A stretch of 64,000 bases of DNA, from positions 1-64,000 of the forward strand of contig MU405299.1 in assembly GCA_022836615.1 (NCBI GenBank), written 5' to 3'. The stretch comes from Annulohypoxylon bovei var. microspora (taxonomy: Eukaryota > Ascomycota > Sordariomycetes > Xylariales > Hypoxylaceae). Under the pieces are notes generated by a model. That model was not told the origin of the DNA. It saw only the letters and a program-made list of their open reading frames with translations, and made no database searches. Position numbers and translations under genes: made by a program. Each line of letters begins with the position of its first letter. The stretch's first letter is position 1. Shown one piece after another: positions 23,560 to 35,150 of the stretch.

Positions 23560-24904
23560 ATGGTCGTTCTCGCCGCGTTCTCTAATCTCCTGTTGCTCGG
23601 CCTGCTTGCGAGCGGAGCTGATGCCGGTCCCGTAAACAGGGTCAAGAGCAGAGATATTCCCGAGGGCTTCGTCACGGTTAATGAAGGCAAGTTCCAGCTC
23701 GACGGGAAAGACTTCAACTTTGCTGGGAGCAATGCATACTATTTTCCCTTCGACAGTGTGCGTAATACCTAACATTATTCTATGCGCGGCCAAGGATATT
23801 GCTGATTAAAGCTTAGAATGCGACCGATGTCGAGCTTGGGCTCGTCGCCGCCAAGGATGCCGGCTTGAAGGTTTTCCGTACCTGGGGCTTCAACGACAAG
23901 AACGCCACGTATGACCCCCAAGGCCTGCCGCAGTACGGCGGCGAAGGCGCCGGCGCAACCAACGCCATCTTCCAATGGTGGGCGAACGGCACCTCCACCA
24001 TCAACATCACCGAGTTCGACAAGGTCGTCGACGCCGCCACCAATGCGGACATCAAGCTCATCGTCACCTTCACCAACAACTGGGCCGACTACGGGGGCAT
24101 GGACGTGTTCACCGTCAATCTCGGTGGGCAATACCACGACGACGCGAGTCCACCGTCCTCTCTCTCACATCCCCAGTACTAGCTAACCAAGCGCAGTTCT
24201 ACCGCCTCCCCCAGATCAAAGACGCGTACAAGCGGTACATCACGCAATTCGTCGCGCGCTACAAGGACTCGGCCACGATCATGGCGTGGGAGCTAGCCAA
24301 CGAGCCGCGCTGCGGCGGCGACGCCACGCGCAACCTGCCGGTGAGCGGGAACTGCACGACGGCCACGCTGACCTCGTGGATCGACGAGATGAGCGCCTTC
24401 GTCAAGAGCCTCGACCCGAACCACCTCGTGACGTGGGGCGGCGAGGGCGGGTTCAACAAGGGCTCGGACGACTGGGCGTACAACGGGGCCGACGGCGGCG
24501 ATTTCGACGCTAACCTAGCGTTGCCTAGCATCGACTTCGGCGTGTTCCACACGTACCCCGATTGGTGGACGAAGACGGTGCCGTGGACCGACCAGTGGAT
24601 CAAGGACCACGCGGCGGCGGGCAGGGAGGCCGGGAAGCCGGTCGTTCATGAGGAGTACGGGTGGATGACGCCGGAGGTGCGCGAGCAGAACGGAATCCCC
24701 GCTGTCAATGAGACGAGGATTGAGGTGGAGGGCGGCTGGCAGAAGATTATGCTTGAAGAGGGCATGTCTGATATGTTCTGGCAGTACGGGTTCTCGGGGT
24801 ACTCTTACGGTCGCAATCACAACGACGGCTTCACTATCTACCTGGACGATGAAGAGGCGAAGGCGCTGGTGTACCATCATGCTAAGGAGATCAACGATCT
24901 TTAG
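23560..24904 (+). CDS. Secreted GH5 mannan endo-1,4-beta-mannosidase
   Basis: Exons 23560-23757, 23817-24143 and 24197-24904 (410 aa). The signal peptide is residues 1-22 (MVVLAAFSNLLLLGLLASGADA). The GH5 barrel shows FNFAGSNAYYF near the start, FRTWGFND, VTFTNNWADYGG, WELANEPRC with the acid/base E211, GVFHTYPDWW, and KPVVHEEYG with the nucleophile E328. This is the GH5_7 beta-mannanase pattern, which cuts internal bonds in plant (galacto)mannan. No carbohydrate-binding module is present. The second intron (24144-24196) begins with GC rather than GT (GCGAGT to GCGCAG); only that boundary keeps the conserved YHDD-FYRLPQIK junction. The gene is rich in G/C at third positions. Confidence 0.93.
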
Positions 24905-25152
24905 ACTTGTATGTGGCCTCTAAAAAAGATGATATACCACATGAAGTCAGTCTGGCTGTCAAACTTTAACCCCTGAATTGGTAGAGTTCACAACAATTGG
25001 GTCTTCGGAAGAGAAAATATCCTTGTAGATTAAACCACCCTCATTATATCGAGTTATACTTCTATATCTAGTTTTAACATGCAACTAACTTCCGTAATAT
25101 CCGTAATATCGAAGACTGGTATTTACACGGTCATAAATCAATACGCCCTAGC

Positions 25153-26605
25153 TCACATGTTACTAGCAACAGCCAAGGTAAACCCGCCATCAACAATCGC
25201 GACAGTACCCCAGACGAAGTCGTTGGTAGCAAGCATCAGCACGACCTAATTCGTCAGCAAGACTGTAAGCAATGTGTTCTATCGTGATAACCTAGTACTC
25301 ATCTTTTCGAACCCGAACTAGGGCCTACATAAGAAAGACGGGGTAAGTGGAAAGAAATAGTTAACTTACACTAGCAACTTCTTCCGGTGTCCCCATGCGA
25401 TTGAGTATCCTGGCGCCCATGTCCTCCATGTGCTTCCCGAAGAGCTCGTTCGCCGCCGGACTCTCGTTGTCGTCGTTGGAGGCGCCGGTCGTCATCTCGG
25501 AGGGGAAGTACCCCAAGGCAAGCCCATTGACACGAACATTCACCTGCTCGTGGCTAAGTTCAAACGCCAACTGGCGCGTCAAATGTACGAACGCCGCTTT
25601 GCTAGCCTATCATCCGTTAATCGTGCCCATCCACATGTCGATGATATTAAAGAGCAATAGCGACTTACATTATAAGCAAACTGGCAGTTCTGGGACCTAG
25701 AGAAATCATAGTTATCACTTTAGTCAGCCCCTATCCTTCCCTAGAAATCGTTATAGTGTATCGGGGTACTGACATTCGCATATATCCAGACACCGAGCAG
25801 TTATTGATCACACTTCCCACCTTTCCCGTAGGACCCGACGCGGCCTTGGCGAGGAGAGGGAGGAACGCGGCCGTGACGAAATACTGCGAGGTGACGTTGA
25901 CGTCGAATGCTGCGCGACAATTAATCAAAAAATCCAAGCCACGAAACAAGAGTGGAGATTAAAAAAGGCAGCTCGCACATTTCTGCCAGTTATCTTCTCT
26001 GCTTTCAGCCATCATCGCCTCGCTAAACGCCTCAGGCCCATCCTGTGCCTTCGCGGCTGTTCGTCCGCCAAAGACCCCGGCGTTATTGACGAGACTAGTG
26101 AAAGGGGTCGTGAGCAAAGATACCCCATCGCGGTAGAAAGGGCGTGCTCGTGTAGAGGGGGTATAACTTACACATTAACAAACCCCTCGCTCTTCGTGAT
26201 CTCCGCGACAGCACCCCTGACGCTATCATTCGACGCAATATCCATAACAAGGGGTAGAATGCTACCTCCGCTTGACCCGAGCTTCTCCGGCGAGCCATGG
26301 ATGCGTGCGCTCGTCTCCAGAATCTCGGCACGGCGCCCAGTGATGTAGACCTTAGCCCCATTAGCAGCCAGAGTTTGTGCGATCACTAGCATTTCATGCA
26401 TAAGCCGTCTGAAAAACAGGGGATATTTTTGGAATTGTAGGCTAGCTTACTCAGTCCTACGCCAGTTCCGCCGCCCGTAACTGTGTTGCGCGGATTAGCA
26501 AAAGAGGGGAACACTAGAAAAATAGGGGGTGGAGCTCTAACCGACGGCGACGTGACCCTTGAGCGAAAACAAGGCAGCTGCGGAAAGGGGGTGTGATGAG
26601 GCCAT
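25153..26605 (-). CDS. Classical short-chain dehydrogenase/reductase, seven introns
   Basis: Exons 26605-26542, 26480-26451, 26385-26172, 26094-25979, 25909-25774, 25696-25669, 25606-25370 and 25245-25153 (305 aa). The Rossmann nucleotide site is TGGGTGVG (23-30), NNAG is at 106-109, the catalytic serine lies in NCSVSG, and the YxxxK pair is Y195/K199 in YNASKAA. It ends with the DGGFT element usual for classical SDRs. ITGRR (46-50) suggests NADP(H), since basic residues follow the second strand. The substrate is unknown. The very fragmented structure (one 28-nt and one 30-nt exon) is unusual for a 305-residue protein, but every junction is canonical and phase-consistent. It has no obvious functional partner nearby. 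Confidence 0.9.
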
Positions 26606-27396
26606 TTTAGCGCGATGGGAGATTTCGAATATAGCAGATTATTCCAATTTACAGTACACGAGCAAGCAGAATGTGGAAGAGAAAGTAGTGTGAAAAGAGA
26701 AAGAAACGAGAAGAGAAGAGAAAAGGGGCAAGAGAATGGAGTAGAAGAGCGACTCGGGTTTTATAGATACGTGCTAACCCGAGGATGACTAACCCTTTAT
26801 TGATCTCATAAGCGACTAGTTGCCTATATAGACCCTTTGCTAACTAGGAGACCACCTAGAGATACAGTTCATTGCAACGTACGTAGAAACCAAAGTCCGG
26901 CTTCAGGGGTGAGTCCGATTCCGACTTTCGTCCAAGGAACTAGGTCCCGGTATAAGAAGTGGAGCGACCATATACCGGGCCAGCCGATTTGAGCCTGGCA
27001 CGACTAGGTCAGCACTAGCTCAAAACCCATCCATGTGTTTCTCGCTGAATTTATCTTGTATTCATTCTACCATGTCACGTTTACGGCAAACAGCTAACGA
27101 TTCGATGTTTCAAACACATTGTCACTATTGGCATATTACAAAGAGCACTTTCTAAATGCAACTCTAACCACCTGAGGTCGCCGAGTAAGTGTACGCCAAA
27201 TCCCACAACTCCCACATGCGCCATAACAATGATGGTATCAACAGAAATAGGAGTTTAACCATCGATCCTGTGTTGGAGACCCTCTAATCCCACGCCTGCT
27301 GCTAGCGATCAAATAGAAGTCGCCTAACGCCCATGCTGTGTGTATATTACATACGTGAACTTCTCATCGCCAATCCCTCTTCTCCCGAGCATAGTC
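26606..27396. other. Intergenic region upstream of the eight-exon SDR
   Basis: About 790 bases between the SDR start and the HPC2 stop. A purine-rich + strand (26660-26740) corresponds to a CT-rich leader on the minus strand just before the SDR ATG. No gene seen. Confidence 0.5.
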
Positions 27397-29387
27397 CTAC
27401 AAGCCCGCGAATTGCGGACTGCCTGGGTGCAAAACATTGTACGATCCGCCGGTCGCCGATTTCAACAACGTGGCTTCGCGTTCGGCTTTCTCGCGGTCCA
27501 TCTGAGCCTTGTCTGCTTTCGTCATTCGGGGTTTTCTCACTACTCCTCCACGAGACCCAGGGCCACCACCGCGGCCTCGCCCCGCGCCGCTAGTAGCTCC
27601 GCGAGTACCGCCACGACCACCGCGCGAGCCTCGTCCCCTCTTAGGTAGACCGTCGCCACTATATCTAATTAGCATACTTCAACCATCAGGGTTAGTTGAT
27701 GTACGTACCGTCCAGCTTCCGGCTTCTCAACCTCCGGTACCAAGGGTCCGGAGTAGACGAAGAAGCCATCCCTGCTAGCCGCCGCTTGCTCTTCCCAAAG
27801 CAGTTCAGAATCGTCAACAAAGTCATCATCCTTGTCGTACTCATCCTCTTTGAAATGTCTCTTCTTCTTTGTAGGTTTACCATCGGCGGCTTTATCGGGT
27901 CCGCTGGTACCGCCCATCTCGACATTGGAATCGTCATTATCAGATTCGTCCACTGACATCTCATCTCCCTCACGGCTGGAATCGTTTTGAGCCAATGCCG
28001 CAGACGCCGCAGCAATACGGGCCTTACGCGCTTTGTGCTCAGCCAGCCGCGGATGAAGGGCGTCCCAACCGTACTGGTCCTCAGCCATACGCATAAAATT
28101 TATATACTTATTAGTCTCGCCTTTTAACGGAATGTTGAGAATGATTGACGGTGCTGACAGCTCAGATCCTGGTTCGGACTTGCCGAAATCAAGGATAGAG
28201 CGCTCGGGTCCAGCGGGAAGAGGGGCGAGGGCATCTTTCGTAGCATGGACACGAGGAGATGATGCTATGCTCAGATTCTTAGGTGACGGTTTCTTAGAGG
28301 CAGGCCCACCGCCAATAGTAGTAATAGATGTCGGCCGAATTTCAATCCTGGAGAGAGCCGAAGGAGCAAGAGGCGGTATCGGCTTCTTGGCCTCCTTGGT
28401 TTCCTTGGCCTCGATCGTGGGTGGTTTTGGTGCCGGAGGAGCGATAAATTCCTTGCGGAAGGGATTAGGTGATTCAGGCATCGAGCTTGACTCCCTGTGA
28501 ACGCCAGACTGAGGTTGAGAATGAGACGGTGCATTCTGCGTAAAAGAAGTGTGCGACGGAACCGGCGAAATGATATTAGGCACAGGCGGGTCAACAAGAC
28601 TCGCGATAGATGGAGATGCGCTTGCGCGGTTAATAACATTTGTGGTAGTAGATGGCCCGCGAGGAGACCCCATCGGGTTAGAATAGCTCATGGTTCCCCG
28701 TATAGGGTCATAGTTGGATGAGCGAATTGGGTCGTAATTAGTACCACTTGTACGTGAAGGAACGCTTGGGCGCGTCGGCTGCTGCTGAGTCTGCTGTGAT
28801 TGTTGACGAGAATACTGATGTGGCGGTTCAGGTTCTGCGTTTAGGATGTTGGACATGGATCCAAGTATATTTTCGCGTTTCACTTCCCTCTGAGGAGCCG
28901 GCTCTAATCGGTTTTGATTTTGAGCGGTAACCATCTCAGTGATCTTAGGCTGTCGTGACGGGGCAGCAGTTCCGGAATTCGTACCACCGGCGACACTAGT
29001 AGCCCGTGATCTTGACTCACTCGCCTCACCGTCCAGTGATGTAACCTTACGCCTCCTTGACGTGGTCGGGGCGCTTGGATCTTTCTGTTTCCGAACTCGT
29101 TTGACCTTATTTTCCTCCTCGGGATTCGTACTACTCCGCTTGTTGATTCTCGTTCCTGGTTTCGGGCCGGGTTTTCTCCTTGGCAGTCCGTCTTTAGTCA
29201 ACATAGGTTGACCAGATCCGTCGTATCGAATAGTGGTGGGATCGACCACAATCTCATCCAGTTCACCTCCGTTCTTCGATCTATTATACCCTGATGGCGA
29301 TGTGGGTGCTGATAACATAGAAGGGGGGTCTGACAACTCTGGCGATGAGCTATATCTTGCTGGGGCATTGCTAGAGCCCGCAGCCAT
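27397..29387 (-). CDS. HPC2: Hpc2/ubinuclein-type subunit of the HIR histone chaperone complex
   Basis: Exons 29387-27709 and 27658-27397 (646 aa) with a 50-nt intron. The N-terminal two-thirds are low-complexity Ser/Pro/Gln-rich with basic clusters (GLPRRKPGPKPGTRINKRSS looks AT-hook-like). A conserved helix (INFMRMAEDQYGWDALHPRL) precedes the Hpc2-related HUN domain at about 515-558, with DEYDKDDDFVDDSELLWEEQ and DGFFVYSGPLVPE. The second exon adds an RGG-rich stretch and a charged helix. HIR complexes place H3-H4 on DNA independently of replication and silence histone genes; the HUN domain contacts H3-H4. It is nuclear. The assignment rests on the nearly invariant HUN core. Confidence 0.93.
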
Positions 29388-32300
29388 TGTGATAGTCTGC
29401 TTATATATTCCTGTTCCTCGACACCAACTTCGAATGTTAAGTGGAGCAAGGTAAGTAGACAGACAGTGAGACTGTCCTATTAATATCCTGAGTATATTAA
29501 GTTGATGTGAAGTGGTGGTGAGTGATGTGATGTGATGTCAGAATATCCGATATTAAAAATTTCTTAATAAAATTTTGGTGAATGAAAGTCTCAAGATAAA
29601 TAGACTGAACTGTGTCTTATCTGAACGATTGAGAAAGACAAATTCCGTCGTAACTGTCGTTCTTAATTCCCACTGTCTAGAGTTCAGAGTTTAGAGTTCA
29701 GAGTATAAATTCTCTTTTACCGAGTTGAAATTGACCAATCAGTAATCAGTAACAGTATCTTTTTACTGGTTGCCGACTACGCTGATGAAGCTAACTCGGT
29801 TGAGCGCTACGTGATTGAGTAGGCGCGGGTGGATGCACGTGGACTCAGCTACAGCTAGAAGTAGGCAGGTACGCGACAAAAAGTGACTGTGGACTGTAAC
29901 TGATTGACTAATTCGCCTAAAAGGGGCGAGTGGTGAAAGTCTCAAGTGGATCGTGTTGTACAGAAGTACACGCTATTGGGTAACGTGACCTCGAAATCGT
30001 GTGGTCGGTGCGGCGTTGGAGAGATGCGAGAGTCCGGGTTCTGAATAACTTCACCAAGATCGCGCAGATGTTTCGCAATGCGGACCGCCCGAACCAAACT
30101 TTGCCGAAGAATAAATGGTAATTATAGTGGTATAAACTCCTCAAGAATAGTCGAATAAAGTGCACTTAACTTTTTTACACAAGATGACGTAAAAAAGGAA
30201 ATGAAAAGGCGCGAATAAGTGATGGAATTAGATGGATTTATCTTGAGAAACTCATCTTTGTTGTGAAGAAAAAGTAGGAGAAAAGAGGAAGAATTGTAAA
30301 GTTGCAAAAGATTGCGGGAGGGATGGGGATGGGGATGGCTACTATTTTTCAGTTTTGGATTGGGAAATGGTAATTATTCTCCAACAAGGCGAGAAAAATC
30401 GGGGCCATTTAACTAGCTAGAAATGAGAGTTGCGTGGGAAATTTTATTATTAAAAAAATCGAATTAGAGATCGGAACTAGGTAAGCCTGGGGGTGTCATT
30501 GGAACAACTAGACAATGCAATGATGGGGGGGTGGAAAGGGAAGAGAGATAATTATTAGGCGCATAGGCATTAGATCGCGAAAGAGAAAAAAAAAAAGTCA
30601 TCCGACTGGGGTGTGGGACTGGGACGGAGGGAACGGTGACTTTGGAACTGGCCTGAGCTTTTTTCGGGGGGATGACGATGGAGCCTAATAATAATACCAA
30701 AGGGGAAATATCTAAGGGACCCAGACCAGAACATCAAGGAACGTTCAAACCAAGAAGGGTAAGAAGGAAGGGTTAGTAGGGTGGGCGTATGACACTTCGA
30801 AGTGATGAGGTGGCCCTAGGTTTGCCTTAGGCTTCTGGCTTTTCTGGCTTCTAGCTTCTGAAGACGGAAGTCGGGGTGTGTTCGTGATAGGCAAGTAATA
30901 ATGTGTACGAAAGAGAGACGGAGAAGCGTGCAAGACCCGCCAGGGGTTCTGTAATACACTGGAACTTTGCTCGGAAAGGGGGGAGGGGGGAAGACCGGAC
31001 GAAAAGATACGAAGGATCAGGTCGCATAGCCTTCAAGCTACTAGCAATAGAAACTAGGAGCTTGCCAGTTGGACTTTTTATTGACCGCTCAGCGGGACGT
31101 GACCAACTAAAAATTCTAGTTGTGGCTGGACCCTGCGACCCGAGGTACTTACAGCCTGGAACATGATACTAGTAGGTCAATAAATAAATAAATATGCCGT
31201 CTGTTAACACTGGGTCAAACACTGTATTAAATATTTCAAATGTTGATTTACTTACTCAATAAGGTAAGCGTGGGGTTTCCCTCCGGCTGAAAACCATCAT
31301 GCTGCTCCGTCATCGAAAGGCATATCTAGGTAGGTAGTTGGCCATCGTCTACTTAGATCTCAAAGTCCCTATCTCCCGCATACCTAGGTCATGGTTAATA
31401 TGTCTTAGTTAAGGTAGCTCTAAGAATGGATGCGTACATATGTAGTATGCGGTCAGGTACAGCTGCAGATGTACTTTCCTTGAATAGGTAGCGCCGGGTT
31501 GGATGAGCCGAGCAGTCGGCAAACTTAAAAAGGTAGAGAGAGTGGGGAACGGCTCAATTTCATGCAGCTTGAGCCTCCCTCTCCGCCGAACTGTGGGTGG
31601 GAATAGAAAATACCGCGGGGTACGTACCTTTGTTTCATGATCCCAAAGTCTCACAAGACCCACTTAGACGGCAGGACGGTTGACGCAAGATAGCCGCGAT
31701 GATGACAAGGGGTATATTGGACCTATTAGATAATAGATAATTCTACGTAAAAAGGCCGCTTACTAAAATATGTCAACATGAAGAACAGGGATATACACAT
31801 TTACAACACATCTATTATTAGGTCGTATACCTCTTGAATTATATTAAATGTACATATGCTTGAAACAATAGCAACTATTAAAAAGCTAGAAAGTTGTATT
31901 TCATTTCTCTTTATCAGAATGTGATGATTGTTATTAGTCTTTTCGATTGTCAATCGGCTCAGTGGGGAATTGAGAATAAGAGCGCATCCTTTCCCTTTTA
32001 TGCAACATTCATGACGATACGTAGAACTTACATAGTGGGGTTACATTTGACTGTTAAAGCACCATGCCACATTGAAAATTTTCGGTGTTGCCTCCTAGAA
32101 ATATTGATGTATTTGGCGTATTCTCCATCCTACATATGTAAGCCGTTTTTGTCAATTACTTAGGTACATATGTAAGGTATTACCCAGATAACCATCTCGT
32201 ATTACAACGAATCTAAAAGGAGTGCACACTATTATTTTTATCATCGTCAATCTGTACCACATCCATGCATCAACTGTCTCGGATAGTGGCCCACGATTAT

Positions 32301-32820
32301 TAAATATACATACCTTTGAGTAAATGCATCAGTAAACATGAATGATATAATGAATTTATAAATAAGGGGTTGAAATCTTTAATATCGCATGCATGAAATG
32401 GGAATGGGTAATTATCAGTTCGCTAAGAATCGGAATCATGCACCCTTGCAATACGTACCTTTTTAAGTTTCAGCTCCGTTGCAATGAGACACGGGCCGGT
32501 CCCCTCTGATTGGTGAGCTAAGCGTTCGTCCGCGCTTAACTTTTTCTAGAAATTCTAAAGCTGGAAGATATCGACGCGCTAAGGCAGCACTATCGACACA
32601 CCAGCCACAGCTACATAACCCCACTTAAATGATCCTAGTGGCTGTTACGTCAACCTTGGAAATGTTCAATGCTTAATTCCGATTACTTGTGAATATTTTG
32701 TATCTTTCCATCTCCAATTCACAACACTTAACATTGCGACACCACATCTTCCCTTCCTCGCCTTTCTTTCACGCACCTAAATCCACAAAGTTCCTAGGCT
32801 AGATGCCTTGTTAGGCAATC
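29388..32820. promoter_or_regulatory. 3.4-kb divergent intergenic region between HPC2 and RBA50
   Basis: No coding signal that I can support. The proximal 1.5 kb on the HPC2 side is CT-rich on the minus strand (30300-30960), suggesting a long 5' leader or promoter. The RBA50 side has a pyrimidine-rich tract at about 32700-32790. The middle (31170-32450) is AT-rich, with ACCTAGGT near 31381. The length is unusual for two housekeeping promoters. An unannotated non-coding RNA or unrecognised leader introns could account for part of it. Confidence 0.4.
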
Positions 32821-34209
32821 ATGAATTCCGTAATTTCGGATATCCAAGAGAAGGAAGCGACCGTACCAACCGCTCCAAGCTTCCCTCAGATCCAGTCGAC
32901 CACGACCGGATTCCCCGAACACAAGAAGCGAACACGGATTTCAGCATTCAGACAAAAGCGACAGGATGCACAAGTAGAGAGAGAGGGACCTCAAGCAGAT
33001 ACCACGTCGTCAGAATACCCATTTGCTTCCTCCACCCGAGATGCGCACCAGACATCAGGCAAAGACTTTAAGTCAGGCGAGAAAGGGTCGATTGATCGCG
33101 AGAACACCGCGAGGCTAGATTCTATGTCACCCGAAGCGATCCAAGATCTCCGACAAGAGCTGTTTAGCGATCTAGACCCGTCGATACTGGAGATGCTTCT
33201 CAAGCGTGCTACCTTAGACCAGCCTAAAACGAATGATCCTTTCGATCTTCCCGAATCTGCGTCGCAAGATACCACCACTACCGATCTCAAGCCAGCCCAA
33301 GATCCCCCTACCATAGTGATAGATGACACGTCAGTCCAGCCGAACAGCAGTGCAGCAGAGAACAAAGCCGTAGAGCAGGGCCAAGCAGAGCCCACAGCTA
33401 CCAACAGCTCCAAACGCGTTCGTTGGGCTTCAGTGGCAGACGAAGAGGACGAAGATGCAAAGACTATTCCCGAGACGCAGCCCGTACTCGTATCTAACAC
33501 CACCTCTACCAACAACGAAGTCACACCCGACTCCGACACCACACCCAACCTACCCCCGACCGAGTCCCCGGCCAACGAATCCTCCCAACCCAAACCGCAC
33601 TGGCCGCACCCCCCCCAATCCGGCGACCTCGACCTGCAGGACCCGGACTTCCTCTCGAAGCTGCACGCCAAGTACTTCCCGCAGCTCCCCGCGGACCCCT
33701 CGAAGCTAGCGTGGATGGCGCCGCTCCCGACGCCCAACTCGACCGCGGACTTCGACTCGCCGTACCACCCGTACCAGTCCTCTCTCTCGGTATCCTCGCT
33801 GCGCTTCGACTTCCGGGGCCAGCTGCTCGCGCCGCGGATCTCGCGCGCCGTGCCCTCGACCAAGGGCCTGCACCACCACGGCGAGGCCCCCGAGGCCGCC
33901 GGCTACACGGTGAAGGAGCTGGCGCGGCTGTGCCGCAGCGCCGTGCCCGGCCAGCGGTGCGTCGCGTACCAGACCCTGGGCCGCCTGCTGTACCGGCTCG
34001 GGCGCGGCCAGTACGGCGGCGTGCACGCGGACGTGGCGCGCGGCGTCTGGGACGAATTAGAGGAAGGGTCCGTGCTGTGGAGCCTGTACGAGGAAGCCGG
34101 CAAAGAAGAGGGCCAGGGCCACAGGAGCGCGCGCGCCTTTGCCGTGGAGGCCATCTGGCTGTACGAGAAGGGCGGCTGGGCCGAGCGGCTGCGCAGGGGC
34201 AAGACGTGA
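32821..34209 (+). CDS. RBA50: RNA polymerase II-associated protein 1 homologue (Rba50/RPAP1)
   Basis: Single exon, 462 aa. The RPAP1 N-terminal motif lies at about 93-130 (NTARLDSMSPEAIQDLRQEL, DPSILEMLLKRA), then an acidic/Ser-rich linker with KRVRWASVADEEDED. The RPAP1 C-terminal domain is at about 325-400 (LRFDFRGQLLAPRISRAVPS, TKGLHHHGEAPEAAGYTVKE, LARLCRSAVPGQRCVAYQTL). The length fits fungal Rba50, which lacks the long C-terminal extension of animal RPAP1. In yeast it assists cytoplasmic assembly of RNA polymerase II (RPB3 subcomplex). The 3' half is far richer in G/C at third positions than the 5' half, and long antisense frames there are artefacts. Confidence 0.93.
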   Translation: MNSVISDIQEKEATVPTAPSFPQIQSTTTGFPEHKKRTRISAFRQKRQDAQVEREGPQADTTSSEYPFASSTRDAHQTSGKDFKSGEKGSIDRENTARLDSMSPEAIQDLRQELFSDLDPSILEMLLKRATLDQPKTNDPFDLPESASQDTTTTDLKPAQDPPTIVIDDTSVQPNSSAAENKAVEQGQAEPTATNSSKRVRWASVADEEDEDAKTIPETQPVLVSNTTSTNNEVTPDSDTTPNLPPTESPANESSQPKPHWPHPPQSGDLDLQDPDFLSKLHAKYFPQLPADPSKLAWMAPLPTPNSTADFDSPYHPYQSSLSVSSLRFDFRGQLLAPRISRAVPSTKGLHHHGEAPEAAGYTVKELARLCRSAVPGQRCVAYQTLGRLLYRLGRGQYGGVHADVARGVWDELEEGSVLWSLYEEAGKEEGQGHRSARAFAVEAIWLYEKGGWAERLRRGKT

Positions 34210-35150
34210 ATGAAAGGGGGGGGGCACGTGAGCAGTACGCGGAAGGAAGGAATGGATACGGAAGAGCTACTAAGCATAGAGATAAACATAGTAGACCGCA
34301 CGGCGCGATGACGCCGCGCAGCACGAATACACGAAAATTCATAAAATGCTGTTCTCCTGAGATCATGATTCAATAAATAGAGGACCCTAACCTCCACTCT
34401 CACCCTCGCCCCATCTTATGTTAAGTATGTGACAAGCAGGCGTCACCGCGTCCGGTCCGGTCCCAATGCGGGGGAGAAAAAAAAAGCACAGCGGACAAGT
34501 AAATACCTAGAAGTAACCAACAATTCGTTCGTTCGTAAGTAGGTAGACAGGTAGGTAGGTGGGGGACAACGCCGAGAGAGAAAAAAAAAATCCATGAATT
34601 TTTAGACTATTACAACACGGTCGAGAAATGACATGATGAACCTTTCTTTCCTTGCCTCGCCTTCGCCTTGCCTTGCCTCGCCTCGCCTAGCCTGTGGGCG
34701 TTTACCGTTTAAAAGAGCTTTTTTCAGCAAACTCTCCCTTGCTCTCTCTCTCTGCTCTCTCTCGTGTCTCTCTCCCCCAATTTTTTTCGGCCCGAAGGAA
34801 TCCCTCCCCGTCCGTTTTAAGAATCTCGAGTGTGCCCATTTCTCCCTATCGTTTCGATGTAGCGCCGTGGGTGGTGGTGTGGTCATGGCTGTGGACATGC
34901 GTGTATTGTTCCTAAAAAAAACCCGCCCCTTTTTCTAATCCAGAACAACGTTTTTTCGTCCGCTTCTCAGCATCATTAGGGGGGTAAAAGGTCGGGTGGA
35001 AGTCGGGTCGTGTCGGGGGAAGGCAAGGATAAAGGTGGGTTGGTTGATAGGATTTGTTGCCGGGTGTGGTGTTGGTCGATGAAGTTTGAATGCCGGGCTG
35101 TGTTGCGTTTCGTACGAGTAGAAGTGATTTAAAATAGGCAAGGCCCGGGT
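34210..35150. other. Convergent 3' region between RBA50 and VPS74
   Basis: About 940 bases between two convergent genes, so mostly 3' untranslated sequence and terminators. It contains A-tracts (34468, 34580), a TAGG microsatellite (34540-34563) and a CCTTGCCTCG-type short tandem run (34655-34690). No gene seen. Confidence 0.5.

Noticed and set aside
23911..24880. Alternative frames over the mannanase, on both strands
   Set aside because: GH5 catalytic motifs in the chosen frame explain the region; the others are shadows of GC-rich codons.
32991..33863. 290-codon minus-strand frame over RBA50
   Set aside because: Antisense shadow of the same gene, with low-complexity Ser-rich translation and no family.
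33521..34366. Long Arg/Ala/Pro-rich antisense frames over RBA50
   Set aside because: They mirror a GC-rich coding strand; RPAP1 domains on the + strand explain the sequence.
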